Source of the DNA: Paramecium sonneborni
Taxonomy: Eukaryota; Ciliophora; Oligohymenophorea; Peniculida; Parameciidae
NCBI GenBank assembly: GCA_905182985.1
Contig: CAJJDN010000141.1
Span: 71,312-135,311 of the forward strand
Length of the DNA stretch: 64,000 nucleotides
Direction of reading: 5' to 3'
Numbering within the stretch: the stretch's first letter is position 1; each line of letters opens with the position of its first letter. The notes beneath the pieces were generated by a model, which saw nothing but the letters and a program-made list of their open reading frames with translations, was not told the origin of the DNA and did not search any database. Below are positions 49,329 through 63,602 of this stretch, in pieces. A program made the translations under genes and the position numbers.

Positions 49329-50408
49329 TCAATATATTTAGCAACAACATCCTTAAGAAGATCTTTAAGGTTCTTAGATTTGGTGGCTTTGTATTTTTTA
49401 TTAATTTTCTTTATTTTAAGTATTTCCAGAATTTAGCTCTAACGCTTTTTTAATATCATGGAATCCCTACTAATTTTTTCCCATCTTTTAGAGAAGTGCG
49501 CCTAAACAAATTAATAAAATTTACCTCTAGTTAAATAGAAAAGTGGATTATTTTTGTCTAATGCAATTGCTTTATCAAAATCATTAAGACTTTGTTCTAA
49601 CTTACCAACTTTTAAATACAGCAAACCTTTTTATAATATTAAAACAACCTCGATTAAAATAAGCCAAATTACAATTTTAGTTTAACTAAATAGCTTTGTT
49701 AAAGTCTGAAAGAGATAAATCAAATTTTCCAGTATCCTTATAGAGTATACCTATTTATTTAATTTCTTTAAACCTCGGTTATTATAAGCTAAATCTCCAT
49801 TAGGATTCAATTCTATAGATTTGTTATAATCCATTAAAGCTAATGTATTCTTCTTCATATCCGTGAATAAGGCACCTTTTTATGAATAAAATTACATACC
49901 CCTATTATTATAAGCTTACCAACATTTGTTATCAATTTCTAAAGCTTTATAATAGCATTTTAGAGCCTCTTCTTGATGATGCAGACAAATTAATGTTATT
50001 CCTGAAAAATTAATATAAGAAATACCTTTTCTTACATATGCCAAAGAAAATTTTGGATTTGATTGAATTGAACTATCACAGTCCTTCAAAGCTGAATTAA
50101 AATCTTTCTATTTCAAATGATAAATAGCTTAATTTTCATTTATATATTTACATCTATGATAATACCCCTATGGAAATTAAGGATTCAATTCGATGGCCTT
50201 GTTTAAATCACTTAAAGCCTTTTAATGGTCAATTTCCAATAATATTTCACCTAAATTTTAAAATATCTAAATTTATACCTCTTAAAATATAAGCTTCATA
50301 ATAATCAGGTCTAATAGTGATAGCTTCACTAATAACTTTAATAGCCTCATCCATTTGACTTCTTGATTTAAGTAACTTTGTTATTTGAATTTTTAATTTA
50401 CCATGCAT
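49329..50408 (-). CDS. TPR-repeat protein
   Basis: Tandem tetratricopeptide repeats, at least six: MDEAIKVISEAITIRPDYYE, AYILRGEILL, ALSDLNKAIELNPQFPQGYY, FNSALKDCDSSIQSNPKFSL, ALKCYYKALEIDNKCWQAYN, ALMDYNKSIELNPNGDLAYN, LNDFDKAIALDKNNPLFYL. The alternating A..Y....I....P spacing fits TPR. A 28-nt intron after YILRG restores the frame; one or two further introns in the middle were not pinned down. The C-terminus is Gln/Ser-rich (QKIQSHQIQEPQRSSQG). Probably a protein-interaction scaffold. Confidence 0.85.
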
Positions 50409-50896
50409 TATTCAAAAAGTTGTGAGGATACAAGTGTTGCTTATTGTGTATCTAGATTCTATTATTATTCAGGCATTGTATCCTAAATCATACTTTTACT
50501 AAAATAATTATTGAAAAATTCTAAACCAAACATACAGAGTATTAAATTTACAGTTAAAATAAACTTCTAGTAAATTTTGAGACATTTTCAAAAATATTTA
50601 AAAAAATATGCAAGTAAAAGGAAATCAAAAATTCAAAATAGTATCTTTAAAGTTTATATTATTTTTTATTATAATAATTAATCTTAATTTTTCTTTGTTC
50701 ATAAAATATAGCAAAACAGAATTGCAAATTCGATATCCTTATTTTAAGTTTCATCTCTGTAATTTAAATTAAAGATTGAAATAATGATAATATTTGTCTT
50801 TAACCTTAGGGAAAATGCAATATTTAATTACTTTACCCATAAAAAAATTTATTCATATTAATTTTAAAATTATATTATACCTATATTATATATAAT
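50409..50896. other. About 490-nt spacer
   Basis: Upstream of the TPR gene and downstream of the ubiquitin protease. An open frame runs through part of it as an extension of the protease frame, but the 26-nt intron at the end of that gene gives a better stop. No other gene seen. Confidence 0.4.
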
Positions 50897-53581
50897 TCAT
50901 CCTTAGAAATAAAAAATTGCTTCAGCATTTAGTCTATCCTATTAAACGAGTAATTACTAATTGGAAATAATTTTTTCTGCTTATTCAACCCATAACTAAA
51001 ATTAAAAAATAATAAATATACTTGGAGTCCCTTTGTTCTAAAATTTTTTAATTATATAATGCTTTCTTCTAAAGACTTTAAATTCTAAAGTTTTAGAATA
51101 ATCGATGTTTTAATTGGGTTTTTTAATTTGGTAAATTAGTCAATTATATCATTTTTGTTTGATATTAATTTAGCTTAATCTCCCGAACTTTTTAGATTTT
51201 CTGTAATTTGTTTTACAAATATAACATCTACAAATTTATTTTCATTGATTATACTAAGAATTAGTTGTGCAATTTAACTTCCCTTTTATAAATCTTACCT
51301 TTAAATTGATAAATCTATTAAAAAGCAACCCTTCAACAACATAATTTAGAAGAGATCTTTGAGACTTCTAGACAATTGGTTATAATATTCTTTTTATGGT
51401 ATTTATTACATAATTACTGAAAATAATTAGATATTATCTTGAAAATTACTTTAATTAAGATCTTTTAAGGGTAATTATTATAATAATGAATTAACTTTAA
51501 GAAATTCATCGTATAAAACTTTCAAGTCATTATCGAAATTTTAATTAATTAATTTTGATTACTCAATAAAGTAATTAATATACTCATTCATATTTAAAGG
51601 TATTGAGAGTTAATCTTTAATTAGATTTAAGTCTTATTTAATAATTTTAATGGTTTTTGAGTATTTAAACAGACCAGGATGATTAATAGATAAGAAAAAA
51701 TCAAAATTGCTTAATTTTTCAAATTCTTTACTTAATGGATCTTTAAATTTGCAAGTATTTTGTGGATAATTTTATATTTATTGAAGAATAATTGGTTTTC
51801 TATTCATAATTTTGTTTAGATCAGATTATTTTTAAGATTTAATTTTTTCTTAATCAAGATATGAAAATATTTTAGGATTAATTTAAATATTTTAAACCTT
51901 CATCCAAGATTCTTATTCATAAATTAATCCAGATACATTTGTATGAACTCTATTTACTCCTGTTGCATCTTTCATAACTTAAGCAAAATCAACTTTTGTA
52001 ACAATTTAATCATTGCATTTCCACCAAGTATTATAATCTTACTTATCAAGAATATAACTATAATAATGACCAGATGTAGCACCGCCATCATGCATAAGTA
52101 CTGCAGTTATACGATAAATGTTCTAATCTGATTTTAATAATAGTTTCTTTTCTGTTTATATTTATTCTAATCTATCAGTAAGTAATTAAACAGATCTAAT
52201 AAATTTGTTCTTATAGTTTTCTAATTAAAAAAGCATCTATTGACTAGATATTAATTATTAATTCGAAGTACTTTCATCAAAAATCTAGAAATCATCAATA
52301 ATTAATGTTTTATCAAGTTATCCTTCACCTCTTTTAAATAATTTAATTATTTTGCTAAAATTTTCATCAATTTCATCTTTAGAATCTCCATATCTTTTTA
52401 ATTCATCTAAGACTTTTTATTCTTCTGCATTAAGCCTCTATAATTCTTTATTCATTTATTTAGTATCACTAGCCTAAAATTAATTTATATTTAAAGAAGT
52501 TGGAAAATCAAATTTTATATTGTTTTTACAAGGTTATTTTTATTTAGGATCATAATATACTCTATTAATATAGAATGATAATATCTTTGGAGGTTGAAGA
52601 ATAATTTAATCTATTTTAGCTTTAGTTTTCATTTTTGAATCATTTTCAAATTCATCTATTATTAATATTCTTGTATTAAGAAATCCTTTTTCTAAATTTT
52701 TATCTTGAGCATCAATACTGATAGATCCAAAAGTTGTTATTGTAGACTTTATAATTTCTTCTTCTTTTTCTTTATAGGTTAGAATCTCTTTGGATTCTCC
52801 ATAAAATATTTAGCTAAACTATTTTTTTAATTCTTCATCTCCTATATCTTTAAGGGCTTATTCTATTCCATCTAAAAAAGCATTTTATAATTCATTAAAA
52901 TCATTTTGCACTCCTTTTATTAACAGAGTATTTGGCTTGTATTTTTAAAGAGCTTCAAACAAACCAATAGGATTTATAAATTATAAATTAGTCTCTTATA
53001 AATTAGCAAATAATTATTATAATTTTAATAGAAAAATACCTGCACTTGTTGAGTTTTCTTTTAAATCAATTGAAAATATGAGTTATCTAAATGGAAGTGA
53101 ATTAAAAAGACTTTACAACATAGAATTCATATAACAGGCTATAAAATAATAATTTAATATTGATTACTATTTCCAAGATTCTTCAATCCAACTGGAATAA
53201 ATTTATTTAGTCTCTCTTATTCTTCCATTTGGGGTTATCTAAATTATATATTACATATTACTAATTTTAATCATCCATTGAAAGTTGAATTGCATGTTTT
53301 AAATCATGATCTTCTAAATCTTTTAGTTACTTTTTCAATAATATCTAAGAGTTCATTAGATCTTCTTGACTTAAATTCTAATTTTCTACTTCACTTTACA
53401 TAGTTTTATTTAAATACCTTATTCTTATTAGTTCTTCATGGAATGTATTTTAATTAAACCCACATTGTTACCATGCTTATAATATTTGTTGTTTTTTAAA
53501 CCCAAAGGAATAATATTATTGCATCAATTAATCAAATGTTGAAGGTGTGTGTCTGAAGCTTTTGTTTAAGGTATTTTTCAT
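50897..53581 (-). CDS. Ubiquitin carboxyl-terminal hydrolase (USP family) with UIM
   Basis: Cysteine protease that removes ubiquitin. N-terminal UBA/UIM-like region (FDQLMQQYYSFGFKKQQI, DLKHAIQLSMDDQ). Cys box: FIPVGLKNLGNTCYMNSMLQ, SLFNSLPF, created by a 29-nt intron between GNT and CYMN. His box: AVLMHDGGATSGHYYSYIL followed by WWKCNDQIVTKVD. So the catalytic Cys and His and the WxxFxD-like strand are present. A 23-nt intron joins the UIM to PQMEEQERLNKFIPVGL. The C-terminal 300 residues are helical. A 26-nt intron near the end gives LQLWVEQAEKIISNQQLL and a stop at 50897-50899. The layout recalls USP25/28 (UIM then USP). Confidence 0.9.
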
Positions 53582-54607
53582 TAATTTATTTTTATTTTAT
53601 AAAAAAATTAAACTCCTTTTAAGTTTATCTATAATAATAAAACAAGAATATAAGATTAACTAATTTTTGCATATCATTAAATTTAAACAGATTCAATTGA
53701 TTATTGATATTAATAATCAAATTATTAAAAATGCTAAAAAAATGATACTTAGAAATTAAATGATTGTTGTTTTTTTGCTTTAACATAATGACTTTTTATA
53801 TGTCTTAAAAGAAGAACTATAATACTAACTTATATTACTTTGATGTTTTATTTATTTTTGTTTGATATTTAGATTTTTAAATGAAAAAAACTGATTTCTG
53901 ATGATTTTAAAAATTTCCAAAGTTTAATTAAACTAACATATTAGAAATTTAGAAGGATATTTAATGAGGTTAAGTAAATATAAATTATTTGAAATGAAGA
54001 ACATTTAAATTTTTTGTTTGATTTATAAAAAACTGATTAATTAATATAAAACAATAAAAAATGAATAATTATTAGAATATAATCTATGAAATTATTTGTT
54101 ATATTTTCACAATAAATAATTTTGAATAAGAGTGTAGAGAGTAAGAGCATGAATTCGTTTAGAAAGATAGTAACAATTATCTTATAATATTTTTATAGAA
54201 GGATTGATTAAAATATAATAAATAATCTCTTTTTTGTATAGACTTTATTTGTTGAATAAAAGATGCAGCAAAAAAATTATTGATTGATTAATGTCAGTAG
54301 TAAAATTAAAATGTTTGAAAGTGGAAGGGAAAGTATTCTCTTTCAATTTTTAGTATAATAATTGAATTGCTTGAGATAGATATGAGAAATAAATGAATTA
54401 AATACAGTCAATGGTTTGAATTCAAAAATTCATCTATATCAAAATGAATTTAATATGAATCTTAGATAAATTTTGTACCTGATAGAAGAGGTATGTTGAA
54501 TTGATAGTTATTATATAGAAAAAAGAATAAAAAGAGAATAGAAACGAAAAGATTAGCATATATAAGACTGGAATGAAAATTTTAATAACTATATAGAAAT
54601 TAATAAA
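53582..54607. other. About 1-kb gene-free stretch
   Basis: Divergent spacer between the USP and VPS4 genes. AT-rich; the open frames here are shadows without protein-like composition. No repeat or RNA recognised. Confidence 0.4.
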
Positions 54608-56041
<1,434 letters not shown>

Positions 56042-56201
56042 TTATTACCTTTATATACATACGAATATTCAATATCCATTTTATATATTATATATTTATA
56101 TATAACATCATCATTAATATATAACATTATTATTATTTATACATTCATATATCATATTAAACATATCATTATTTATTAAATTTCAAATAAACAGTTTTCA
56201 A

Positions 56202-57582
56202 TCAAATATATAATAATATAAACTTATTAATATAATTAAAGCACATATTCCTAACACCAACCAATCATATTTTGAATTTGCTCCACTTTCTTCTTCCATT
56301 TTTACTTCCTTCTCTTTTTTAGCCAATTTATTAACCTTTTTTATAATCTTAGACTTTCTCATTTTCCAATTCTATTCTTTTAACCACTTTCTAAGATCTT
56401 TCATGTTTTATTGAAACAACTATTTAAATTCTTCTTAAACTATAGGATCACTTAAATCAATTCCAAATTATGTTGCTTTCTCATTTACAATTGGTTTACT
56501 AAAATTTGATCTACTTATTCTTTCAATCTTTATTTTAGCTGCCATCAATTAACCTAAAAATTGACGATGTTTTTCAGCTTCCTAATGTTTTCCTTAACTT
56601 TCATATAAATGTAAGATCTATACACCTCTACTTTCAATAAACTTACCAAGTTCATTTATTTCTTCTGCCACTTAAATATTTGTATCTTCTTCAAAACTTG
56701 GTTCATATGAAAGTGTATTAAAAGAATACTTTTTCCAATCTTCACTATATTCACAATCTTCATCTTCTTCCTCTGATGATGAATCTTCCTCAATTATCTC
56801 CTTATATTTCTATTATTATTATTCAATCCCTTTAGTTTCAAGAGATGTTTTTTCAATATTTTTCATTACATTTTATGATATTTCAATACTTGATCTCATC
56901 ATCTTTTTCAACTCTAATTTAGCCTTAGTTAATTCCTTTCTTATTGCTTCATCATCATCAATTACTAATGCTCTCTCTAAATCTTCTATTGCTTATTTAT
57001 AATCATTCTCCTCTGCATTAATATTATCCAATCTAGCCTAAGTTTTTTTAAACTCATACTTTTGCTCTTCTATAATATGCCTTAGCATTATCCTAAATAT
57101 TCAATACGTAATCACATGCTGCTATTGCATCCTTATATTATTTCTCTTTTATATAACAAATTGCTAAATTTAACAACAATTTTATTCTTATATCAACTAT
57201 TCTTTCATCAAAATTATCATCCTTATATGTCAAATCATCATCCACTATTCCTTCATTTTTCCAATTTGCATTTTTATTTTCAATATACAAAAAAATACTT
57301 AATGACTTTTCATATTCATGAGATGCATTCCCAAATCTCCCTTTTATCAAATTAATTTATTTTTATACCTTATTGAAATAAACTATTTCCATTCTCCTTT
57401 AATTCATTTGCAAAACTAAGTCTCTACTCTATATCTAATTTTCTTTATTCAACATATTAATTCAAATAATATAAACCTGCTTTAATAAACAAAGGTTATT
57501 TTTCAAATACTTTTCTTTTTGAATGCATTTCATGAGATTTTATTGCAACTGCCTGTTAAAACATTTAATTAAACTCATTCAT
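56202..57582 (-). CDS. Tail-anchored TPR protein (FKBP-type TPR domain without FKBP)
   Basis: Start MNEFNQMFQQAVAIKSHEMH. TPR domain of the co-chaperone type: FANELKENGNSLFQQGRFGN, ASHEYEKSLSIFLYIE, IKLLLNLAICYIKEKQYKDA, IAACDYVLNIQDNAKAYYRR, AKARLDNINAEENDYKQAIE, DLERALVIDDDEAIRKEL. This resembles the TPR cassette of FKBP8/FKBP38-like proteins, but no isomerase domain precedes it. Then a long acidic, helical stretch and a C-terminal membrane span (WLVLGICALIILISLYYYIF) two residues before the stop, implying a tail anchor in the ER or outer mitochondrial membrane. Introns: 28 nt and 22 nt. Confidence 0.85.
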
Positions 57583-57764
57583 TACTTTATAATGTATTTA
57601 TTTAAATAATTTTGATCATATTTATTGAACTTTATTAATTTATAAATTAAAAATTCATTGTACTAATAAATATCCAGAAATACCTATTTATTATAAAACT
57701 TATCCGATTTATCCTTCATCTGACTATTTGGTGTCTAAATTGAAGTTTGGGGGAAAAAAGAAAC

Positions 57765-57880
57765 CATTCTAATCTCTATATTATTATTATTTGGCAATCA
57801 TATGGTATTAAGGCACGTTGGTTTTTAGTTCAATACCGTTATAAAGTTTTTTTTTCTCATTACATGTAATGATTAGAATG
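57765..57880. other. Nested inverted repeats, possible structured element
   Basis: CATTCTAATC (57765-57774) pairs with GATTAGAATG (57871-57880), 10/10. Inside it, GGTATT (57804-57809) pairs with AATACC (57832-57837), and CATTACATGTAATG (57858-57871) is a perfect 14-bp palindrome. The interval is richer in G/C than its surroundings (GGCACGTTGG). It could be a structured RNA, a protein-binding site or chance in AT-rich DNA. No known RNA family recognised. Confidence 0.3.
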
Positions 57881-58086
57881 TCTTTAACCATTTTTTTATA
57901 TCCTTTTTCAATACTTAATAATCAGTTTATAATGGTTATTTAATTACATGGCTCTCTATGAACTATTAATTAAAACATATTCTATTCCAACAAGAAATAC
58001 ATTTTATCAGTAGCATTTTGCTTTTCCCCCTTAAACTTAAGATGGAATATTCAACAAATTCGGCTTATTTCATAAATTTTAGCTAC

Positions 58087-58440
58087 TCAAAGTCGTCCAT
58101 AAAATATCTGCTTTTCATAAGTATTTAAATATTAATACTTTTATTTCTAAACCAAGAAATTTCTTAAAATAATTTTAATTCTGTAATTTTTCTTGAAAGA
58201 CATCCATCCATTAATGTAATTTCAATTTTCAATTCATGTTTTCAGCAACAATTTATAAATCCATTGTTTTGAATTGAAACTATCTTAGATATTTAATTAA
58301 ATTCTAATCTGCATCCATTTCAAATAATAAAATTGCTTTTACCTTGGACAGGTGTATATGTAAATATTTTTTAATGAATTTCAAAAATATAATATTTATT
58401 TAAAGAGATTTTATGCATCCTAAGTAATTTAATACAAAAC
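58087..58440 (-). pseudogene. Possible gene relic with in-frame TGA
   Basis: Reading frame with protein-like composition: KYLHIHLSKVKAILLFEMDA, DQNLIKYLRQFQFKTMDLQI, then TGA, then KLKLHQWMDVFQEKLQNQN, FKKFLGLEIK and (after a plausible 28-nt intron) QIFYGRL-stop. No GT...AG intron of normal size covers the TGA. No family recognised. Open frames of this length also occur by chance when only TGA stops, so this is weak. Confidence 0.25.
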
Positions 58441-59278
58441 TTATTTATTATTTTAACTAGCAATTTACTTAAAAAGATCTCTGATTTGTAAAAATAATGG
58501 TATAATTAATGTTATACTAAGAGATTAGTTAAACATTCTAAGTAAAAAATAGATTTTTAATGGATATTTTAATTTATTATTATTGAATAGATATTAGACA
58601 TTTAGAAATCTTCAGAAAGTATAATTTATTTTCTAAGTCCAAATATTTTCCTTTATGTTTGTGATTAAATAAAAGTGTTAGATTAATTTTTTTTTGAAGA
58701 GATGAGTGTAATCCAAATTCAAAAAATCCTTCGAAATATTTCAGGTATTTTTAAATAGTTGATTGAGGAAACTGATTTTTCAAGGTGTCTTTGTTCTAAT
58801 CTGAGAAAGTCTATTTGAAATAGAAAGTTAGAATTTAAGAAATAAAGAAGGATTTTAATATAAATAAAAAATGGTAATTAGATTTTAATTAATGCTATTT
58901 AGTAATAAAATATAAGGATGATGAATTTGATAAGAATGTGGTTTGATAAAAATTTAGAAATCATAGAATGATATGGTATAAGATTCTAAGATAGCTTTAT
59001 AATTTATATAATAAGATAACTACTCGAATTAGAAAAAAAAAAAATAGATTAATTTTTTAGATTATAGTTTTTATTTGTGTTATATTAATAAAAATAAATT
59101 TTTTATTCTAATTGAATTAGTTAACAAAATTAATAAAATTAAAATATATTTAATGGGATTTATTTTTAAAATGTTTAATATTTTATAATGGAAAATTAAT
59201 TACCTATTTAATTAATAAATTTATAAGCTAGCTTTCTAAGAAGAAAAAAAATATTAATACAAGAGAATTATAATTTTA

Positions 59279-59680
59279 ATGCCTGTTGATGAGATATGAA
59301 AAAAATTAAGTAAAGTAAATAGAAATGTGGAAAGGATGTTTTAATTGTTGGATCAGTTAATTACACATTCACTTTATTATGAATGGGATAATGTAGAGAT
59401 TTCATAAAGAAAGGATGAGAATATAAAGAGAGAGAGAAGTATGGAAAAGATTACAAGACTTTTATTTTAGATGAATTAAAGAGAAATTTAAGTTGGAATA
59501 TAAGGGATACAAAAAATGTTTGTAATAAATTTTAAATAATTTGTAAGACCAGATAGGGTTACTTACTTCATTTATTGCAGAAACAATTTTGTGTAAAGTG
59601 TTATGATAAAGTTGTTTGTTTTAATAAATTTAGATAAAATTTATCTAATAGTCATAATAAAATAATAATATTTAAAGTGA
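59279..59680 (+). pseudogene. Probable gene relic, premature TGA at codon 7
   Basis: ATG 59279 begins MPVDEI, then TGA (59297-59299), then a 127-codon open frame in the same register with protein-like composition: KKLSKVNRNVERMFQLLDQL, ITHSLYYEWDNVEISQRKDE, KITRLLFQMNQREIQVGIQG, QFVRPDRVTYFIYCRNNF, ending at TGA 59678-59680. No normal intron removes the early TGA. Either a decayed duplicate gene, common after Paramecium whole-genome duplications, or a gene whose first exon lies elsewhere. No family recognised. Confidence 0.4.
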
Positions 59681-59873
59681 CAGAAAAATATAATGGTATT
59701 ATTAAATTGGGAATAGGGAAAAAGACTGATCTATAAAAAATATCCATTAGATTATAGTTTTATATTTAATAAAAAAATTTGATTAAAAATTAGATTAAAA
59801 AAATGTGTGGATGTAAAAATATAAAAAGATATAATATGTTTGAATAATAAAATAATAATTTAATCATCTATTT

Positions 59874-62800
59874 TTTAATTCGATATTAACATTAGGTCCT
59901 TTTAGAAGATGATCTTTTTCTTATTCTTACATTTTTTCATAATCAACTCCATCCATTGTTTCCCTAACTTTACCTTTGTAATATGATTTGATTGAATTTC
60001 TCATTCCACGATGAACTCTATCAATGGCAAATTTATGTCTAGTTAAGATTAATGATGCTTTTTCTGGAATGGGAGATATGATAAATGATGAGAAATACTT
60101 GAGTCCTAAAAAGACAATAACAAAAATGGCATAAGAAGCTGATTAAGAATCAGGTGGTACAACACCAGACGTAAATACAATCAAACCTGCATTACAAAAT
60201 ACAGATAAGAATGCTATGATTTCCATAATCCAACTCCAATTAGCTATATCAGCAGCTGAACAAGGTATGGGTCTTTACATGAAATGAATTAATTTTAATT
60301 TATCAACTTAGATTTATGTTATATTGGTAAGGAAAGCTATAAAATAACAAAGTGGAAATGCTAATCCAAATAATTACAGGAAAGCAAATTGAACAATTAA
60401 TTCCATATAGTCATTCATTAAACCATCTACTTCTGGATTAGAGACATATGGTTCTAGATCTGATTATTTTTCTATAAATTCATCAATTTAATTGAATTCA
60501 TGCACAACTAAATTTTCATCTGCTTATTTAGTTTCTGCTCTTATGAATGCTTTAATACATGGTGTAATTAATTATGGTAATGTTTTAGCAAAATTCACCA
60601 TAAAAATAGTGACCATTTAATCTTTTAATGCTCTATAACAATTATTTCCTATAGAAGTTTTACATAAAGATAAAGCAGGAAATGATTCATTTAAAAATGC
60701 AATAATTGCTAAACAATTAAAAGTATTAATAAATATAAAAGTGTATGTCTTCAAAATTAAACTATTTTCATAAGATGACTCATATTTATGATTTTCAAAA
60801 TCATTTAATTTATTAGACACATTAAAATAGATAAGATTAAACAATTAAATTACAATAGCATTAATCATGGAAGGTACAAAGGAGACTAAAAATTAATTAT
60901 CTGGATACTCTTCTATTAAATAACTATTTAATTGTCATAAATACTTTTTTAAAATGAAAACTCCTATAACACTAGCTATAACCATTAATACAATAATTAA
61001 TGTGACTGAAGCTGAATAAAACAATTTAAATTGTTTCTTCCATGTAGGATAAAATTCTTCATTCAATTTATCAGATATGAGTGATCTTATAAAATCACCT
61101 TCAAATGCTGGTCTTTCTATCTCTCCTGCTTCTGTTTCTACATTTTAACCAAATTAAATTTAAAACATTGTTTATTGTCTTTTCCATTAACAAATAAAAT
61201 AACTAGACCAAGATATTAATATAACTGCAAATATTACTATAAATGCTTTATGTGCATCTCCTGTTGTATTATCTATTACTCCTTCACAAATTATAGCTAA
61301 TACAACTACACTCCATAATTAATGAGAATAAAATTATAAAAATCTAAAATATAAACCTATTTTCTCTCCAAAATAATCTCTCATACTATCAATAGGTAAT
61401 GTCCATGGTGGAAACCAATGAAACTTACATTCTTCTACTAAACATTCACTATCAAAATCTGCTCCTTCTGCTTCATCTTTTAATGAAACAAATAAATTAT
61501 TTAATTTTAATTCTCCTTTACTCTTTTTACCTTCCTTTACTAATTATAAATCTATCAATGGTTTTATCATTGGTCCTTTTGATAATCCCATCAATTGATA
61601 TGGATCATGTAATGCAAAATAACTTTATATATATCCATTCTCTATCAATTTCTTCACATTTAAAAATCTACTTACTGTACCATATGCTATTTTCAATTTT
61701 TCCATATTCATAAATTCAGATCTATGTCCTTTTTCACTAACTTCATATTATCTCCATAATCCATCTTCTGAATGAGTTACAAAATATTATTCATATGGTG
61801 CTATTGGATTAATACCTTATCTATCCCATAAATTAGCTAAAATTAATTTCTCTTTAAACCATGAATTATTAAAAGCTAAATAAAGTTCATTAGGATCACC
61901 TAATGCTTTACGAAATATTAATTTAAATAAAAATCCTTTATTAGCTTTTATTTCTTTTTCAGTATAACAATCTTTTACTCTAGTTAAATAATCTATTAAA
62001 TATAGTTAATAAATATAATAGGCTTCCCAGACATCTCTTGACAATGGTTAATCATCAACAATTTAAGCTCTTTCTGAATTTAAATTTATTTTCAATTCTA
62101 TACACATCCATTAAATTAAAGGATCCAATATTTATTACTTTATAACACAATTTGCTCTTAATTCTTAATCTCCCCATTTTAAAACTCCTTAATATATTTT
62201 TTAAGCTTCACTATCAATTCTAGCTGGTTTCTTTTTTTTCTCTTTAGAATCTTCCTTTTTATCCTCTATATAATTTGGTGCCTCCTTTATAAAATCAGGA
62301 TCTCTTAGATAATTCTTTAATCTTAAAGGTCTAAGCAATTTATCACAAGGCTCTAATGATAAAATGTCAGCAAATCCTAATTCATATTGTTTTTACATTC
62401 TTTATAACTCTGCTTAATATTTAACATATTCTATCTTGCTTTTTAAAACTACAAAAATATATTAATCATCACTGCTAATAAATTATCTACAATGAAACTA
62501 AGCATCTCTACATAATTTTGTTATTACAGTCATTCTAATCAAAGTCAAAAAATCTTAAGGTGTTTAACCTATTTAAATCCAATCATAATCACTTTTATCT
62601 TCTGTCCACTTTTTATAAAGAAATCCCCCTTTACAATATTTCTTATTTATATTCTAATAGACATCTAAATTTTCATTAGGTTTTAAATGAATTAAATTCA
62701 ACATTTAAATCACCTCCTAATTTATTTCCTCACTTGGTGTTCTTTATAAAGGTACTTCCTCTCTCAATAGTTCCTCTATACTTTAATCTTTATTCTTTCT

Positions 62801-63602
62801 ATATTATTCTTAAAATCCATAATATGGTTATAAATCTGGATTATCTCTTTAGTGTATAGCTGTAGCTGATTATTTCAAAGATTCCTTAATTTTCTTTCTA
62901 TCAGTCTCAACATAATCACTCAATTATAAAAATGAGGATAAGAATACTTATCTCTATATTGTCAATAAAGATTAAGGTACTCCTCCATCTGCAGATATTG
63001 CTAATTAACTACTAAATACTCTAAAGTATTATTTTTTTTATTTACCTTTCAGCTTCCTTAATATCAACTGAACGATCTGTCATTTTTTCATAATCTGGAT
63101 TTGGAAACTTTAATACTAGTTCTCCAATATTATAATCTGAATATTTATCTTAAAGTTCTTAATATTCAGCAGTTGAAAGAAAATCAGTTCTATCTATTTT
63201 CACTGTCTCCTCCTCTTCCTCCTCTTAATCACCTGTTGTATTCTTCTTTATTTAATTTGCTTATTAGACTCTTGTATACTAAGCGGGATCAGCTAAATTT
63301 AAAACTAGTTTCGCAAACTCTAAAGCTCTACTCTACTCATTAGTTATTTTTGTTTATCCTTTTTATTCATTCTAACACTTCTATTAATTATCTATTATCT
63401 ATTAATCTTATTCATGAATCGAAGACATATCCTACTAATGAATTGTTTCCTATTTCTCATCTTTTTTATCGCTCACTTCTTATTTTTATTTTTCATCTTT
63501 TACTCTCTACCTTTTTTTAGAACTTATTTTCATTTCCATTGCTTTTGTTTTCAAAACTTACTGCCTCTTTTGTTCTGGCTTATTGAATTCGATATTTATC
63601 AT
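59874..63602 (-). CDS. Anoctamin/TMEM16-family membrane protein
   Basis: Lipid scramblase or ion channel family. Cytosolic N-terminus of about 500 residues, Gln/Glu/Lys-rich (MINIEFNKPEQKRQQVLKTK, ALEFAKLVLNLADPAQYTRV). The anoctamin core starts with IDSMRDYFGEKIGLYFRFLQ, FYSHQLWSVVVLAIICEGVI, AFIVIFAVILISWSSYFICQ, WKRQQTMFQIQFGQNVETEA, IERPAFEGDF; further spans are TLIIVLMVIASVIGVFILK, FVPSMINAIVIQLFNLIYFN, IVQFAFLQLFGLAFPLCYFI and AIFVIVFLGLKYFSSFIISP. Introns of 25 nt (after EAER) and 21 nt (after ILKN) were placed. The start at 63602 is the most upstream in-frame ATG; 63539 and 63428 are alternatives. C-terminus is cytosolic (KDHLLKGPNVNIELKNR). Confidence 0.88.

Larger units (their letters stand above)
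57583..59278. other. 1.7-kb gene-poor stretch with inverted repeats and relics
   Basis: The longest stretch without a convincing gene. It holds a cluster of inverted repeats at 57765-57880 and a minus-strand frame (about 58087-58440) that reads HLSKVKAILLFEMDADQNLI, then WMDVFQEKLQNQNYFKKFLG, but is broken by an in-frame TGA. Otherwise AT-rich filler. Confidence 0.45.

Noticed and set aside
57740..57760. G-rich patch GTTTGGGGGAAAA as telomere-like repeat or telomerase RNA template
   Set aside because: Only one imperfect G-tract. No tandem TTGGGG/TTTGGG units and no template of 1.5 repeats on the complement.
57784..57850. tRNA-like segment with GGTATTAAGGCACGTTGG and AGTTCAATACC
   Set aside because: A T-loop-like GTTCAAT is present but there is no matching acceptor stem, D-arm or anticodon arm.
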